A DNA stretch of 64,000 nt from Clostridium sp. BJN0013 (GTDB lineage: Bacteria; Bacillota; Clostridia; Clostridiales; Clostridiaceae), in assembly GCF_040939125.1 (NCBI RefSeq), contig NZ_CP162495.1, positions 3,534,001 through 3,598,000 on the forward strand, written 5' to 3'. The notes below the pieces were generated by a model. That model saw only the letters and a program-made list of their open reading frames with translations, made no database searches and had not been told where the DNA came from. Both the position numbers and the translations under genes were made by a program. Of the stretch, positions 18,758 through 27,792 are shown one piece after another (the first letter of the stretch is position 1; each line of letters begins with the position of its first letter).

Positions 18758-19114
18758 GGGGGCGTAATTGGTTTCGACGGGGGTAAGATGTGTTTGAGAA
18801 GCGAGTCGAGGGAATCCTGTGGGCCCGCGTTAAAAAACTATGGGGTTAAATATAAACGAAAACGATAATTTAGCATTAGCTGCCTAATATAGCAGCTCGT
18901 CAGCCTAAGATTCCCACGACTTAGGGTCTGGCGTCGACAGTGGGGAAACGAGTCCAGGAAAGCTTTGACCTGGAAACGGAATTTATGAAGCTACTGAACT
19001 TAGAAGCCTGTCCTTAGGCGTCTAAGAGAGGGAATTCTAAAATAAGGACTGCACTCGGAGATACTCAAATGTTTCTGCTTTCGGACAGGGGTTCGATTCC
19101 CCTCGCCTCCACCA
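18758..19114 (+). ncRNA. ssrA: tmRNA
   Basis: The 357-nt gene starts GGGGGCGTAATTGGTTTCGACGGG and ends TTCGATTCCCCTCGCCTCCACCA. GGGGGCG pairs with CGCCTCC as the acceptor stem, CCA is encoded, and the T-loop is present. The tag reading frame at 18855-18887 encodes NENDNLALAA then TAA, close to clostridial tags ending ALAA. tmRNA frees stalled ribosomes and tags the unfinished protein for proteolysis. The 3' end is also the left attachment site of an integrated element whose integrase gene follows. Confidence 0.97.
19078..19114 (+). repeat. Left attachment site (attL) within ssrA
   Basis: CTTTCGGACAGGGGTTCGAT followed by TCCCCTCGCCTCCACCA is the T-arm and acceptor 3' side of tmRNA. The same 37 nt recur at 32096, with T changed to C in the T-loop. 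Insertion keeps the tmRNA gene intact. Confidence 0.9.
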
Positions 19115-19165
19115 TACATACAGTATTTTCAACATGTTACAGCAACTCTACAGATTTATATTACA

Positions 19166-19200
19166 GTCCGATAGGGATTAAATTTTTCAGTGTCCGATAG
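19166..19200. repeat. Direct repeats GTCCGATAG beside the integrase gene
   Basis: GTCCGATAG occurs at 19166-19174 and 19192-19200, between attL and the integrase gene. TCCGATAG recurs at 19265 inside the start of the gene, and CTCCGATAAGG lies near the right end at about 32025. Short repeats at both ends are typical of integrase arm-type or regulatory sites. The role is inferred. Confidence 0.45.
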
Positions 19201-19229
19201 TACTGTAATAAACTTTAGAGGTGTTGGAA

Positions 19230-20207
19230 ATGGCTAAAAGACTACAATTAACAGAAAAAGTAACTCCGATAGGAGTTGAAACAGAAGTAAAAGAATTAAG
19301 AACAATCTATTTTACAATTCAAGATTTCATGAATAAACAGAATGAATTTCTTATCTACAAACGCTCTCAAAACCTTTCACCACGCAGTATGTACGATTAT
19401 GACAGAAGCTTCCTGTATCTAAATAATTACATAAATGAAGTCTATTCGGATAAGCAAATTCGATATGATATAACTTTGATTAGAGGTTACATTTCATACA
19501 TGTTGGAGAAGGTAAGTCCAAATACTGTTAATATCCGCATTAGGTATTTAAAGGTGTATTTGCAGTTCTTGGAACAGGAAGGATATGTTAAAGAGCGTAT
19601 TAATGAACGAGTTAAAAAGGTAAGAGAAGTAAAGAATGAAAAGCAACCCTTAACCAATTCAGATATAAAGAAGCTATTAAAAGTAATAAATATGAAGTCC
19701 TACGCAGGATTAAGAGATTACACACTGGTACTTTTAATGTTGTCCGTGGGTACAAGAATAAACGAAACAATAAACATCAAAGTTAAAAACATAAATCTAA
19801 AAGAAAAGTACATTGTTATAAATGCTGAAACTGCCAAGAATAGGACACAGAGAGTAGTCCCATTAAATAGCAAGTTAATAGTATATTTAAAGAAGCTTAT
19901 AGAGATTAGCAATGATGTCGGCAGTGAGTATGTATTTTTATCCAGCGTATCTCATGACAAGGTTAATCTATCACACATAAAAGGTCAGTTAATAGATTAT
20001 GGTAAAAAGGCAGGATTAGACAAGAGTTCTTCTGCTCATAAACTACGACATACAGCAATAACTAATTTAATCAAAAATGGAAGTAATCCGCTAGATGTAA
20101 AATCAATAGCTGGACATAGTTCACTGGAAATTACTATGGGATATTATCATAACAACTTGAAGGATTTACAGAAATGTATTGCTAAAGATACGCTTTCAGA
20201 TATTTAA
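19230..20207 (+). CDS. int: Tyrosine recombinase (integrase) of the ssrA element
   Basis: This phage-type integrase has 325 residues. A SAM-like N-terminal core-binding domain (about residues 25-120) is followed by the catalytic domain. The active-site arginine is in GTRINETINIK, the lysine is in the following hairpin, HKLRHT gives H and R, and the nucleophile is one of the tyrosines in MGYYHNN. The start at 19230 follows AGAGGTG by 7 nt. It lies 115 nt inside attL and reads away from ssrA, the usual layout for an integrase that targets its neighbouring att site. A terminator hairpin follows. Confidence 0.92.
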   Translation: MAKRLQLTEKVTPIGVETEVKELRTIYFTIQDFMNKQNEFLIYKRSQNLSPRSMYDYDRSFLYLNNYINEVYSDKQIRYDITLIRGYISYMLEKVSPNTVNIRIRYLKVYLQFLEQEGYVKERINERVKKVREVKNEKQPLTNSDIKKLLKVINMKSYAGLRDYTLVLLMLSVGTRINETINIKVKNINLKEKYIVINAETAKNRTQRVVPLNSKLIVYLKKLIEISNDVGSEYVFLSSVSHDKVNLSHIKGQLIDYGKKAGLDKSSSAHKLRHTAITNLIKNGSNPLDVKSIAGHSSLEITMGYYHNNLKDLQKCIAKDTLSDI

Positions 20208-20251
20208 AAATGTAGCAAAAATTTTTATGGCCAGCTTCAATTGCAGAACAA

Positions 20252-20290
20252 AAGTCACCTTCTATTGTGGGGGTGACTGTTATTTTTTTA
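20252..20290 (+). terminator. Terminator after the integrase gene
   Basis: AGTCACC pairs with GGTGACT, then GTTATTTTTTTAT, about 45 nt past the integrase stop. Confidence 0.75.
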
Positions 20291-20446
20291 TGTTTATACA
20301 TATTATATTTTTCTGGAAACATTGGTATTACTGACTTATACTATTTATATATCTAAAGTTTAGGCTATATTAAAAAATAATGCTGATAGTCTATTATTTT
20401 TTAAGAGAACTTTTCATATTTAAAGAACATTATAACTTTATTTATA

Positions 20447-20920
20447 TTATGGTAATTTCTTCTTTATAATATTTTGATAGTATGATGGTAACTCATAATT
20501 CTTAATATGCTCAAACTTTTCAATTTTAACTTTATCTACTGGATTTATTTTAATAGTAATATAATCAAGTCCTACATCAAGGTGTGGACCAACATACGGA
20601 TGGAGCTCTAACTTTAAACGGAAATCAAATGTCTCATTCTCACCTAGTCTATCCATTCTTAATACAGAAATATCATAAGGTGCTACCATAGGAGATACTG
20701 ATAAATATTCTTTATAGTAATTATCAACTGTATTCTGTAAAATAGGCAATAATAGTGTCATAAGCATATCCCTATATAATTTCTCTTTTGAATTTTCAGG
20801 TGTAATATAATGTTCTTTTAATCCAAATTTAACATAATTATATGAAGCTGCCTTAATATTTAATGGAATATTAAAAGTTATTAATAACACTAAAAATAAA
20901 GCAAAAAGTGATTTTCTCAA
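20447..20920 (-). CDS. Secreted DUF3888-family protein (short paralogue)
   Basis: A signal peptide (SLFALFLVLLITFNIPLNIKAAS) precedes a domain with YRDMLMTLLLPILQNTVDNYY, HPYVGPHLDVGLDYITI and EHIKNYELPSYYQNIIKK. These segments recur in the larger protein at 29784-30692 of the same element. The family has no proven function. It is probably exported or wall-associated. A TTG start at 20920 is preferred, with GAGGTG 6 nt upstream. The 157-residue product consists of the single domain. Confidence 0.7.
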   Translation of the reverse strand: MRKSLFALFLVLLITFNIPLNIKAASYNYVKFGLKEHYITPENSKEKLYRDMLMTLLLPILQNTVDNYYKEYLSVSPMVAPYDISVLRMDRLGENETFDFRLKLELHPYVGPHLDVGLDYITIKINPVDKVKIEKFEHIKNYELPSYYQNIIKKKLP

Positions 20921-21103
20921 ACTTATCACCTCAATAGTAATTCTTTTTAGTAGGTTACCATTATTCCAAAGTAGTTATACAATAATCTAATATTCCATTA
21001 ATACATCACAAATTATTTGTGACCAAGTTAAGAATGATACGACATAACTGAATATAAAATTATCTTACACCAACCCTACAAGCTAGAATTTGCAAGCAGA
21101 AGA

Positions 21104-21604
21104 TTATTCTTGTAATCTCCACCAAAGAGTTTTTCCTTCTTTATCCTTTTTGAATCCACAACGCTCTAAAATCTTTTGAGAAGCCAAACCTTCTAAATCA
21201 GTTTCAGCAATTACACTTGTAACGCAATTTTGCTTCAATGCCCACTCACATATTGCTTTTGCAGCTTCTGTCATATAGCCGTTGTGTTCAAAATCTTTAC
21301 CTAAGCCATAACCAATCTCAACTTCACCATTTTTATTAGGAATATCCTTAAAATCCGCTGAACCTACTACAATCCTATCATCCTTGCGAATTAATAAAAA
21401 AAAGCTATGCCACAAATAATTGTTAGGGTCTTTTCGAGTTATTTCGTACTGCCCTTTTACTATTTCAAGAAAAAAGCCTTCCATTAATTCTGCCTTATAG
21501 GTACAGCCTAATTCCTTTTCAAGTGCAGGAATATCTTCAATCCATAGTTCTAATTGATTAGGAGTTAACGGAATAAGCTCCAAACGTTCAGTCTGTATTA
21601 TCAT
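21104..21604 (-). CDS. GNAT N-acetyltransferase, RimJ/RimL-like
   Basis: The 166-residue protein fits the ribosomal-protein-alanine acetyltransferase group. It opens IIQTERLELIPLTPNQLELW, has VEIGYGLGKDFEHNGYMTEA as the acetyl-CoA-binding region, and ends ASQKILERCGFKKDKEGKTLWWRL, all classical for this family. The acceptor is unknown (protein N termini, amino acids or antibiotics are possible). It is a stand-alone cargo gene with a separate leader. ATG follows a GGGGG-containing ribosome site (tggggg in ATTTAATGGGGGTAATAAAATG). Confidence 0.85.
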   Translation of the reverse strand: MIIQTERLELIPLTPNQLELWIEDIPALEKELGCTYKAELMEGFFLEIVKGQYEITRKDPNNYLWHSFFLLIRKDDRIVVGSADFKDIPNKNGEVEIGYGLGKDFEHNGYMTEAAKAICEWALKQNCVTSVIAETDLEGLASQKILERCGFKKDKEGKTLWWRLQE

Positions 21605-21748
21605 TTTATTACCCCCATTAAATAAAATCTTCCTGTAAAACAGCTCTACAAATTACTATTTAAGTTGTTTTACATCTTTCATATATAGCATCGGATTACT
21701 CTTGTGAAGTTTTATGAAAATGATACGAACTAACATTATTTAATTTTT

Positions 21749-22984
21749 CTATTTATATAGTGTATCATAGTCAATTTCCATATCCTCTATTCTTCTACAA
21801 AACCATATTTTCGCTTCATCCAAAGATTTATTGTAAATAAACGCACCTAAATTTTCTAGAAAGAATTCTAAAACCGTTCCAGCTGCAATGATACCTATTT
21901 CTTCATTCCTTTCCTGGAGAAAAAAAGTCTGAATCTCATTTATCAACTTGTTTTTTTCTTCTTTGGTTAGCTCCACTAAGTTTTTTCTATCCCGATTTCT
22001 AATATTAGGTTTGTCACCATTTGCCTTTATCATTTTCATGAACTCCTTTACTAACAACTTATTTTCTTGATGAGGTTTATCCACATTAGATGTACTTACA
22101 AAGATTAACTGCAAGTCAGGTATTACATAAAGATATTGACCTCCAAATCCTCCTGCATAAAAAGTTTTATGTTTTTCAATGTCATTTACCCACCACAGAT
22201 AACCATACGGACTACTTTCAGGGAAGTTTCCATACACATGCTCTCTCGTTGATTCTTGTATATATTCTGATGAAATAAGTTGATGATTTACCCACAGACC
22301 ATTATTTAAATATAAGTATCCTAATTTTGCAATATCTCTTGTTTTCATTAATAAACATTCATCTTCATGAAAATTGGTATTCCATAAGTAATCTTTTATA
22401 CCTAATGGGGAAAACAGCTTCTTGTCAGCATAGGAAACAAAATCTATTCCTGATAGTTTTTCTATGACATAAAACAGAATATGTGGGTCAGGTTTATATT
22501 CAAATATGTTTCCTGGCTCATTTTTTACTGTTAATAAAAAAGGAAGCCTGATATCATTAAATCGCTTATTCTCTGGGAATCGATAGTTTTTAGGAGGCCA
22601 CTTAATACCTGATGTTTTTGTCAAAAGATGTTTTAATGTTATCTTATTAAAGTTTTTATCAATATTTTCTGGAATATCATCTAAAAAGAAATCAACTACT
22701 TTTGTTTCAACGTTTTTTATAAGATTGTCTTGAAGTGCTGTACCAACTACGGCGGATAAAAAACTCTTAAATACACACCCTGTTTCATGAAGAGTATTTT
22801 GCGAGCAACCGTTTAGATATTTTTCATAGATAATTGAGCCATTTTTTACAATTAGGACGCTTGTTAAATGAGAAAAGTCCTCTTCAATCATATTGTTTAG
22901 GGTATTTACAATTTCTACATTAATATTATGTTTTTCAGGACTTTCTTTCTTCCAACATTTTGTAGGATAATATATTGTTTTCAT
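21749..22984 (-). CDS. Serine beta-lactamase-like hydrolase with Cys at the nucleophile position
   Basis: The 411-residue protein has the fold motifs of class C beta-lactamase/esterase enzymes (PF00144). The SxxK region reads CVFK: Cys70 (TGT, 22775-22777) stands where relatives have Ser, and Lys73 is kept. The YxN motif is YLN in KLGYLYLNNG. The third motif region is YAGGFGGQYLYV. There is no signal peptide, so the product should be cytoplasmic. The C-terminal 70 residues (from NIRNRDRKN) are a hydrophilic extension. Whether Cys70 is functional, inactive or a sequence error is open. It is cargo of the ssrA element. Confidence 0.75.
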   Translation of the reverse strand: MKTIYYPTKCWKKESPEKHNINVEIVNTLNNMIEEDFSHLTSVLIVKNGSIIYEKYLNGCSQNTLHETGCVFKSFLSAVVGTALQDNLIKNVETKVVDFFLDDIPENIDKNFNKITLKHLLTKTSGIKWPPKNYRFPENKRFNDIRLPFLLTVKNEPGNIFEYKPDPHILFYVIEKLSGIDFVSYADKKLFSPLGIKDYLWNTNFHEDECLLMKTRDIAKLGYLYLNNGLWVNHQLISSEYIQESTREHVYGNFPESSPYGYLWWVNDIEKHKTFYAGGFGGQYLYVIPDLQLIFVSTSNVDKPHQENKLLVKEFMKMIKANGDKPNIRNRDRKNLVELTKEEKNKLINEIQTFFLQERNEEIGIIAAGTVLEFFLENLGAFIYNKSLDEAKIWFCRRIEDMEIDYDTLYK

Positions 22985-23215
22985 TCTATTTCTCCTTATA
23001 ACAACCTTGAAATTAGCTCATCTAAATTTACACTTGTGATACAAATTAAAAACATTTCTACAAGATGTTTAGTTTAATACACATAAATCAACCTGTTGTA
23101 TTAGTTAATTTCTGAAACCATTGAAAAGACTAACTTAAATTTTTAAAGACAGAAGATTCTAGCTTAGAGAAGCAAATATTTTCAAAGGATAAATCAACTA
23201 GCACAACGCATTAAA

Positions 23216-23767
23216 TTAATGTGTATCTATCAATCTTTGTATTGATATTAGTGCTTTATCTGTCTCTGAAGCTTTTATACCAATCATATCTATACTAATA
23301 CTTTTCTTTTCTAACGCTTCTCTAAGTATTTCAATAAAAATACCTTCGCCATAGACTTCTTGATTGTTTTTTGAAGTTGTATTAACACCACAACTTGGCG
23401 AACGATTAATTCCTATAATCCCTAATACAATAAATCCATTTTGAATGTATTCTTCTATTTGAAATATAATTTGGTTTGCAAGATTATTAATTACTTCAAT
23501 AGAGGTTGGATTCTCTAAATTATGCCTAATTCTTGTATTCTCTACAACAACTTCTCTTTCTCCACCATGGATATCACCTCTATCAAGTCCCAGACATATC
23601 ATTTCAGGACATGGCATTTGTATTATGCCTACTTTAGATTGAATAAGCAGTTTTAAAACATTTTCATTTGTACTCGGATAGTCAGCGGTACCATCTGAAA
23701 TTGAGTTTTGGTTTAAAATACAATGTGATACTAATATGATTTTTTTACTTCTAACATCAGAAAACAT
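23216..23767 (-). CDS. TudS-related putative desulfidase (DUF523-like)
   Basis: Three conserved cysteines in the expected settings, SHCILNQNS, MPCPEMICLGLDRGD and INRSPSCGV, match the TudS/DUF523 family. There they hold a [4Fe-4S] cluster that removes sulfur from thiolated substrates such as 2-thiouracil. The protein here is 183 residues from the ATG at 23767 (GGAG 10 nt upstream). An in-frame ATG at 23794 is possible but has no ribosome site. The substrate is unknown. It is cargo of the ssrA element with no obvious operon partner. Confidence 0.72.
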   Translation of the reverse strand: MFSDVRSKKIILVSHCILNQNSISDGTADYPSTNENVLKLLIQSKVGIIQMPCPEMICLGLDRGDIHGGEREVVVENTRIRHNLENPTSIEVINNLANQIIFQIEEYIQNGFIVLGIIGINRSPSCGVNTTSKNNQEVYGEGIFIEILREALEKKSISIDMIGIKASETDKALISIQRLIDTH

Positions 23768-24493
23768 AAAATTTCTACTCCATTCTCTAACCATTAATTA
23801 AATTTTAATGAGCAATGATTTACAATTGTCTACTTGTTTAATTATATATCACATAAGTGCAAAATTACAAATATTTTACACAGATTACTTTCTATCATAC
23901 CTGATTTAAAGGTTGTAGTGAATTTTGGACACCATTCTTTAGTAGAGTGGAAGTTTAGAAATGGTATACACATCTTCAATAGGCAGGATGTCAGGATATC
24001 TGTGGGTACTCCACCGTTGGTTGGGTAATATACTATAAATTTTATATATTGGTAAATAAAACTATTTAAATAGTTTAAGTGAATTTACAGGAATTAAATA
24101 GAAATGGAGTGTATTTATGAGGTAACACTGACAACAATCTATAACAAAATTATGTCAACAGTGCGTTAGCGAGAGATTATGTAATAATAATCTAATAATA
24201 GATATTATTTACAGCAATGTAGATTTAAAGCAGTAACATTATAATAATGACAAGAGTATATATCTGTTAACTCCTGCCAATATACACCATAGGGACAAGC
24301 GGATAGGGTATCCGATATGCTAAAATACAGGAAATGGTATAAAAAGTCCACGAAGTACAGGACACAGCACCTACATCGCACCTACATGATTTCTAATCAA
24401 TATTCACTAAAAGATAGTATAATATTTTCCCTTTAGCTTATTGTATAATATGATTATGATAAAACTTGTAATACATAAATGGAGGAATTTAAA
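23768..24493. other. Non-coding stretch before the DnaA-N gene
   Basis: No supported gene is visible. The sequence contains a tiny ATG-AGG-TAA frame near 24117, several AT-rich repeats, GGATAGGGTATCC (an inverted repeat GGATA/TATCC near 24302), and TATAAT near 24444, a possible promoter of the following genes. Position and AT-richness would suit a replication origin or control region, but this is unproven. Confidence 0.35.
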
Positions 24494-24871
24494 ATGAATG
24501 AAGAAATTTTAGATATGTTAAAGGTTATATTAGAAAAGGTTGAGAGAACTGAAAAGGCCATTATTATCAAAGAACAAGCAACACCCTGTAATGAAGATAC
24601 AATTATCTCCAATATAGTGAAAAGTAATACTGCTAAAACCGCTTGGGAAGAAGCTAAAGCTATAATTAAAGAAGAGTTAACTTCAATATCATATAAGCAA
24701 TTCATTGAACCAATATCTTTAAGTACAGTTGAAGCAAGAGAGAAAATAATATTAAGTGTTCCTAATGAACATATAAAGGAAACGATAAATAAACACTACT
24801 ATAATTTGATAATACATGCACTTAAATTAGTAAATAAAAATATTAAGAAAGTGGCTATTTCATGGAATTAG
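24494..24871 (+). CDS. Stand-alone DnaA N-terminal-domain protein
   Basis: The 125-residue protein has a short leading helix with a Lys/Glu-rich stretch. From about residue 52 it shows AWEEAKAIIKEELTSISYKQ, VPNEHIKETINKHYYNLI and a final beta strand. This is the pattern of DnaA domain I (W..AL..I, SY..W..P, VPN.F....I...Y). The AAA+ and DNA-binding domains of DnaA are absent. Domain I binds DnaB and DnaA partners, so the element protein may recruit or block host initiation factors; that is inference. ATG follows GGAGG by 8 nt. The 142-codon gene downstream is probably co-transcribed. Confidence 0.65.
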   Translation: MNEEILDMLKVILEKVERTEKAIIIKEQATPCNEDTIISNIVKSNTAKTAWEEAKAIIKEELTSISYKQFIEPISLSTVEAREKIILSVPNEHIKETINKHYYNLIIHALKLVNKNIKKVAISWN

Positions 24872-24934
24872 TTCCTAAATTATAGATAAATTCCAATTAA
24901 GTTTCAAAAATACCAATTTGAGGAGGTAATGACA

Positions 24935-25357
24935 ATGGCAGAAGAAATCCAAGCGATTGGAAACAAAGATATAGAAGAAACAATAAATACATTGAAGAAA
25001 GATTATGGAATGAGTACAGAATGCTTATCATATTTGCTGAGAGTAAAAAGTGACGGAGATAAGATTGAAATACCAACAGGGTTTGAAGAAAAGCGTTCCT
25101 TTACTAATTTAATATTTATGTTAGACACTCTTTCAAAGGAAGAACCAGATTTCAAGTTTAAAGCATTTTTAGAAGTTCTAGTTGAAGTGCATAAGATTAG
25201 TGCCGATACCATTGCCAAACTTGCAAAAATTCCTACGCAGTATGTTTTAGATTTCATGATTGACAGTAGTACAGTTCCGATTGAGATAAAATATAGAGTT
25301 GCCTCAGTTATAATGGTATTAAGATTTATATTTAAAACCGTTGAGCCTAAAATATAG
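24935..25357 (+). CDS. Helix-rich protein, possible HTH, unknown function
   Basis: The 140-residue protein is alpha-helical with no membrane segment. Its centre SADTIAKLAKIPTQYVLDFM resembles a helix-turn-helix. It is preceded by MLDTLSKEEPDFKFKAFLEV. I recognise no named family. AGGAGG lies 8 nt before the ATG at 24935; the ATG at 24929 is too close to that site. It sits 63 nt downstream of the DnaA-N-domain gene on the same strand, so a regulatory role in element replication or excision is plausible. Confidence 0.55.
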   Translation: MAEEIQAIGNKDIEETINTLKKDYGMSTECLSYLLRVKSDGDKIEIPTGFEEKRSFTNLIFMLDTLSKEEPDFKFKAFLEVLVEVHKISADTIAKLAKIPTQYVLDFMIDSSTVPIEIKYRVASVIMVLRFIFKTVEPKI

Positions 25358-25474
25358 TAAATGTTATATTAAGAAATCTCAAATAAACTGAATATTATCT
25401 TATCAAGTGTTACAACGCTAACCTATTGTTCACAAAATTTCATATTAAAACTTCTAATTCATTAAAAGATTCTA

Positions 25475-25508
25475 AGAAAAAACTGTGCAAAAATATAAAC
25501 ACACAGTA
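25475..25508 (-). terminator. Terminator after the SpoIIP-like gene
   Basis: On the minus strand ACTGTG / CACAGT closes a loop containing TGTTTATATTTTTG, followed by TTTTTTC. A very similar terminator follows the SpoIIP-like pseudogene near 55890-55915. Confidence 0.65.
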
Positions 25509-25564
25509 TTAATTTGTTAATTTTGAATAACAACCGATATTGTGTGCTTATGTTTTCATAGAAA

Positions 25565-26281
25565 CTATTTATTTTGTATGTTCTTTAATGACGCAGCTAA
25601 TACATTTACACCTTGTTGAATATCACTGTCACTAGAATTATCATTTCCAATCTCAATAAGGACAGTATTATTAGACAAATCCTCATTTAAATACGACAAT
25701 GTATCTATATTAAATTCAACTATTTCTGACGTAACACCATTAGCCTTTTTTAGCTGTTCTAACAATTGGTTAGCGAATTTCTTATTTTCTTCATATCTTG
25801 GACTGGCCTGAGTAAGTATTAACTTTATTTTTTTTGTATCTGATGTACCACTATCAACTGTATCTCTAGATACATCTAATAAAGTTGTGTTAGCATAGTT
25901 CTTTACATTTTCTTTTATTATATTACGTGTATTTTCATATGATTTTGTATATTCTTTAGGTGCTGTAACTTTTATAAAGCTACTGTTTAATCCTAATTTA
26001 GTAAGTTCATCATTAATTAAAGCACCAACATCAGTTACATTCTTACCAGATAGATAAGTTTCATCTGGATGGGAATTGTAAATTACAATATCTGATGAAA
26101 ATGGAACTATAGAATTTTCAGTATAACTATTTGATGAAGTTTTTGTATTGTTTGGTACTGTACTACTGGTTACTGCTTTATTAACAGTTAACTTATTCTG
26201 ATACTTTGAATAAGTATATCCTCCAGCAGTTAAAGTAAGAAGGGCCACCACTACTACAACACTTTTGTAAATATTCTTCAC
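25565..26281 (-). CDS. SpoIIP-like protein (peptidoglycan amidase/endopeptidase family)
   Basis: An N-terminal membrane anchor (SVVVVVALLTLTAGGY) and a Ser/Thr/Asn-rich linker lead into a SpoIIP-like domain: DIVIYNSHPDETY, TDVGALINDELTKLG, TTLLDVSRD, YEENKKFANQLLEQLK and NEDLSNNTVLIEIGND. SpoIIP is the engulfment enzyme that cuts peptidoglycan during sporulation. At 238 residues this one is short. In the LD(I/V)xRD motif it has Ser where the family usually has a metal-binding His, so activity is doubtful. A GTG start at 26281 is preferred because AAAGGAG precedes it. A truncated near-copy lies at 55391-55821. Confidence 0.7.
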   Translation of the reverse strand: MKNIYKSVVVVVALLTLTAGGYTYSKYQNKLTVNKAVTSSTVPNNTKTSSNSYTENSIVPFSSDIVIYNSHPDETYLSGKNVTDVGALINDELTKLGLNSSFIKVTAPKEYTKSYENTRNIIKENVKNYANTTLLDVSRDTVDSGTSDTKKIKLILTQASPRYEENKKFANQLLEQLKKANGVTSEIVEFNIDTLSYLNEDLSNNTVLIEIGNDNSSDSDIQQGVNVLAASLKNIQNK

Positions 26282-26549
26282 TTCCGTATACACTCCTTTC
26301 TTTTAATTATATTTTTTTCCATATTTCATATACTTATTCATATAATTACAAAAATGTGTTGAATATACCTTGATATACTACATTAGGTCGTGACGTTCTC
26401 ATATTGTTAAATAACAGCAAAATATTAACAAATAGAAAGTAGGGAAGAATATTGAAAATCCACTTGAAGTTTAAAAAAGTAGTAGAAAAACCTATAGCAG
26501 TTTTTTGCCTTTTTACTATAATAACTCGATAAATTTTTGCCTATAAACA

Positions 26550-26583
26550 AGAAAAAGAAGCCAATGTATAATACTGGCTTCCT
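26550..26583 (-). terminator. Terminator after the helicase-like gene
   Basis: GAAGCCAGTA / TACATTGGCTTC hairpin followed by TTTTTCTTG on the minus strand, just past the stop at 26590. Confidence 0.75.
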
Positions 26584-26589
26584 CCGTTT

Positions 26590-27792
26590 TTAGCTTAACC
26601 AGCCTTTTAACAGACCCCTCATTCTTTCACTTGGAATATAAAGGTTGATTTCTTTGCCTTCTCTTATAGCACTTCTGAAAATCCATTGTACTAATTCGGA
26701 CAAGGCTATCTTATCCTCATTGATTTCTATATCGTGAGCCTTAAAGAATTGCTTAATATGTGGCTGTGTAAATCTATTGGCTATATATGCCAATGCTGTT
26801 CTATCCTTAAATTCATTAGTGGCTCTAGAATTAACTGGAACAAAACCCTTAGTATATCCTTTACCTTTTAGAGAGTTCTGAGTGTCTTTAAATGTTGTCC
26901 ACATATTCTCATTTGATTTGCTATTCAATATATGTTTAAAATAGTTTGACATATTATTCTGTACTAACCTTAATAGTACTGGCTTATTCTTTAGCCTTTT
27001 TAAATCTGTAGCAGAGAAAGTGTATTCGCCTTTACCACAATCATTTAATTTTCCCTCATAGATTTGAAGTAATTCGGCAATAGATATCAAATCAATATGT
27101 TTTTTGTATTCAGTTAGTTCGTATCTATCTCTTACTTTTGTAACGGATTTATACGTGTATTCAGTGCTAAAAATATCAAAGTAATATTTTTGTAAACTTC
27201 CTTCAAACATATATGTGAGTATGAATACATTATCAAAGGAATTAAATATCTGTATTGGAAATGTCCATATATAGAATTTTTTGCCATAGTGGTATACATT
27301 ATTTAAAAAACAGGCTTCCATAGTATCTTTAAGTCCACCATTATAAGACCTGCCAGTTCCAACCCACTTAATCCACTTCTTATCATCTTCAATAATTGTC
27401 TGGCTTTTAAATAGTATGCTAATATCTTCCTCTACAATTTCAAACTGTTCCACAACATCAGCTACTTCGTCTAATATCAACGTATAGCCTGTTTTTTGTA
27501 ATAACTCTATAACTTCTTCATCACATCTTTTAAACAGTGCATGGGTTGATACTATGTTTTCTCCTTTGGAAAGTAACTGCTTTAATCCTTCAAGTTTGCT
27601 CCCCTTTCTATTCTTAACGGAAGGCTCTTTAAAATTCATGTCAGATAAAGAAGTTTTAACTCTTTCTACCTCTGACAAAAATGGTGTTATATAGATGAAC
27701 TTCTCTAACAAAGGTGCTTCGCCCATATATTGAATTGCCCAGCTTGTCTTGCCAGTTCCCATTATTGAGTCTATTACAGTGATTTTAGACAT
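26590..27792 (-). CDS. DEAD-like helicase/ATPase, probable element replication protein
   Basis: The 400-residue protein has a Walker A loop MGTGKTSWAIQYM right at the N terminus, ITPFLSEVERVK (motif Ia-like) and ILDEVADVVEQ (DExx-type Walker B). The C-terminal half keeps no clear second RecA core. Such single-domain-led ATPases occur next to replication initiators on Firmicute plasmids and phage-like elements. ATG at 27792 is chosen because GGGAGG lies 8 nt upstream. It overlaps the stop of the upstream gene by 8 nt, showing coupling. Helicase activity is inferred from motifs. Confidence 0.6.
   Translation of the reverse strand: MSKITVIDSIMGTGKTSWAIQYMGEAPLLEKFIYITPFLSEVERVKTSLSDMNFKEPSVKNRKGSKLEGLKQLLSKGENIVSTHALFKRCDEEVIELLQKTGYTLILDEVADVVEQFEIVEEDISILFKSQTIIEDDKKWIKWVGTGRSYNGGLKDTMEACFLNNVYHYGKKFYIWTFPIQIFNSFDNVFILTYMFEGSLQKYYFDIFSTEYTYKSVTKVRDRYELTEYKKHIDLISIAELLQIYEGKLNDCGKGEYTFSATDLKRLKNKPVLLRLVQNNMSNYFKHILNSKSNENMWTTFKDTQNSLKGKGYTKGFVPVNSRATNEFKDRTALAYIANRFTQPHIKQFFKAHDIEINEDKIALSELVQWIFRSAIREGKEINLYIPSERMRGLLKGWLS

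Noticed and set aside
23834-24028. 64-codon plus-strand frame in the ssrA element
   Set aside because: No ribosome site, atypical composition and no recognisable domain; left as non-coding.
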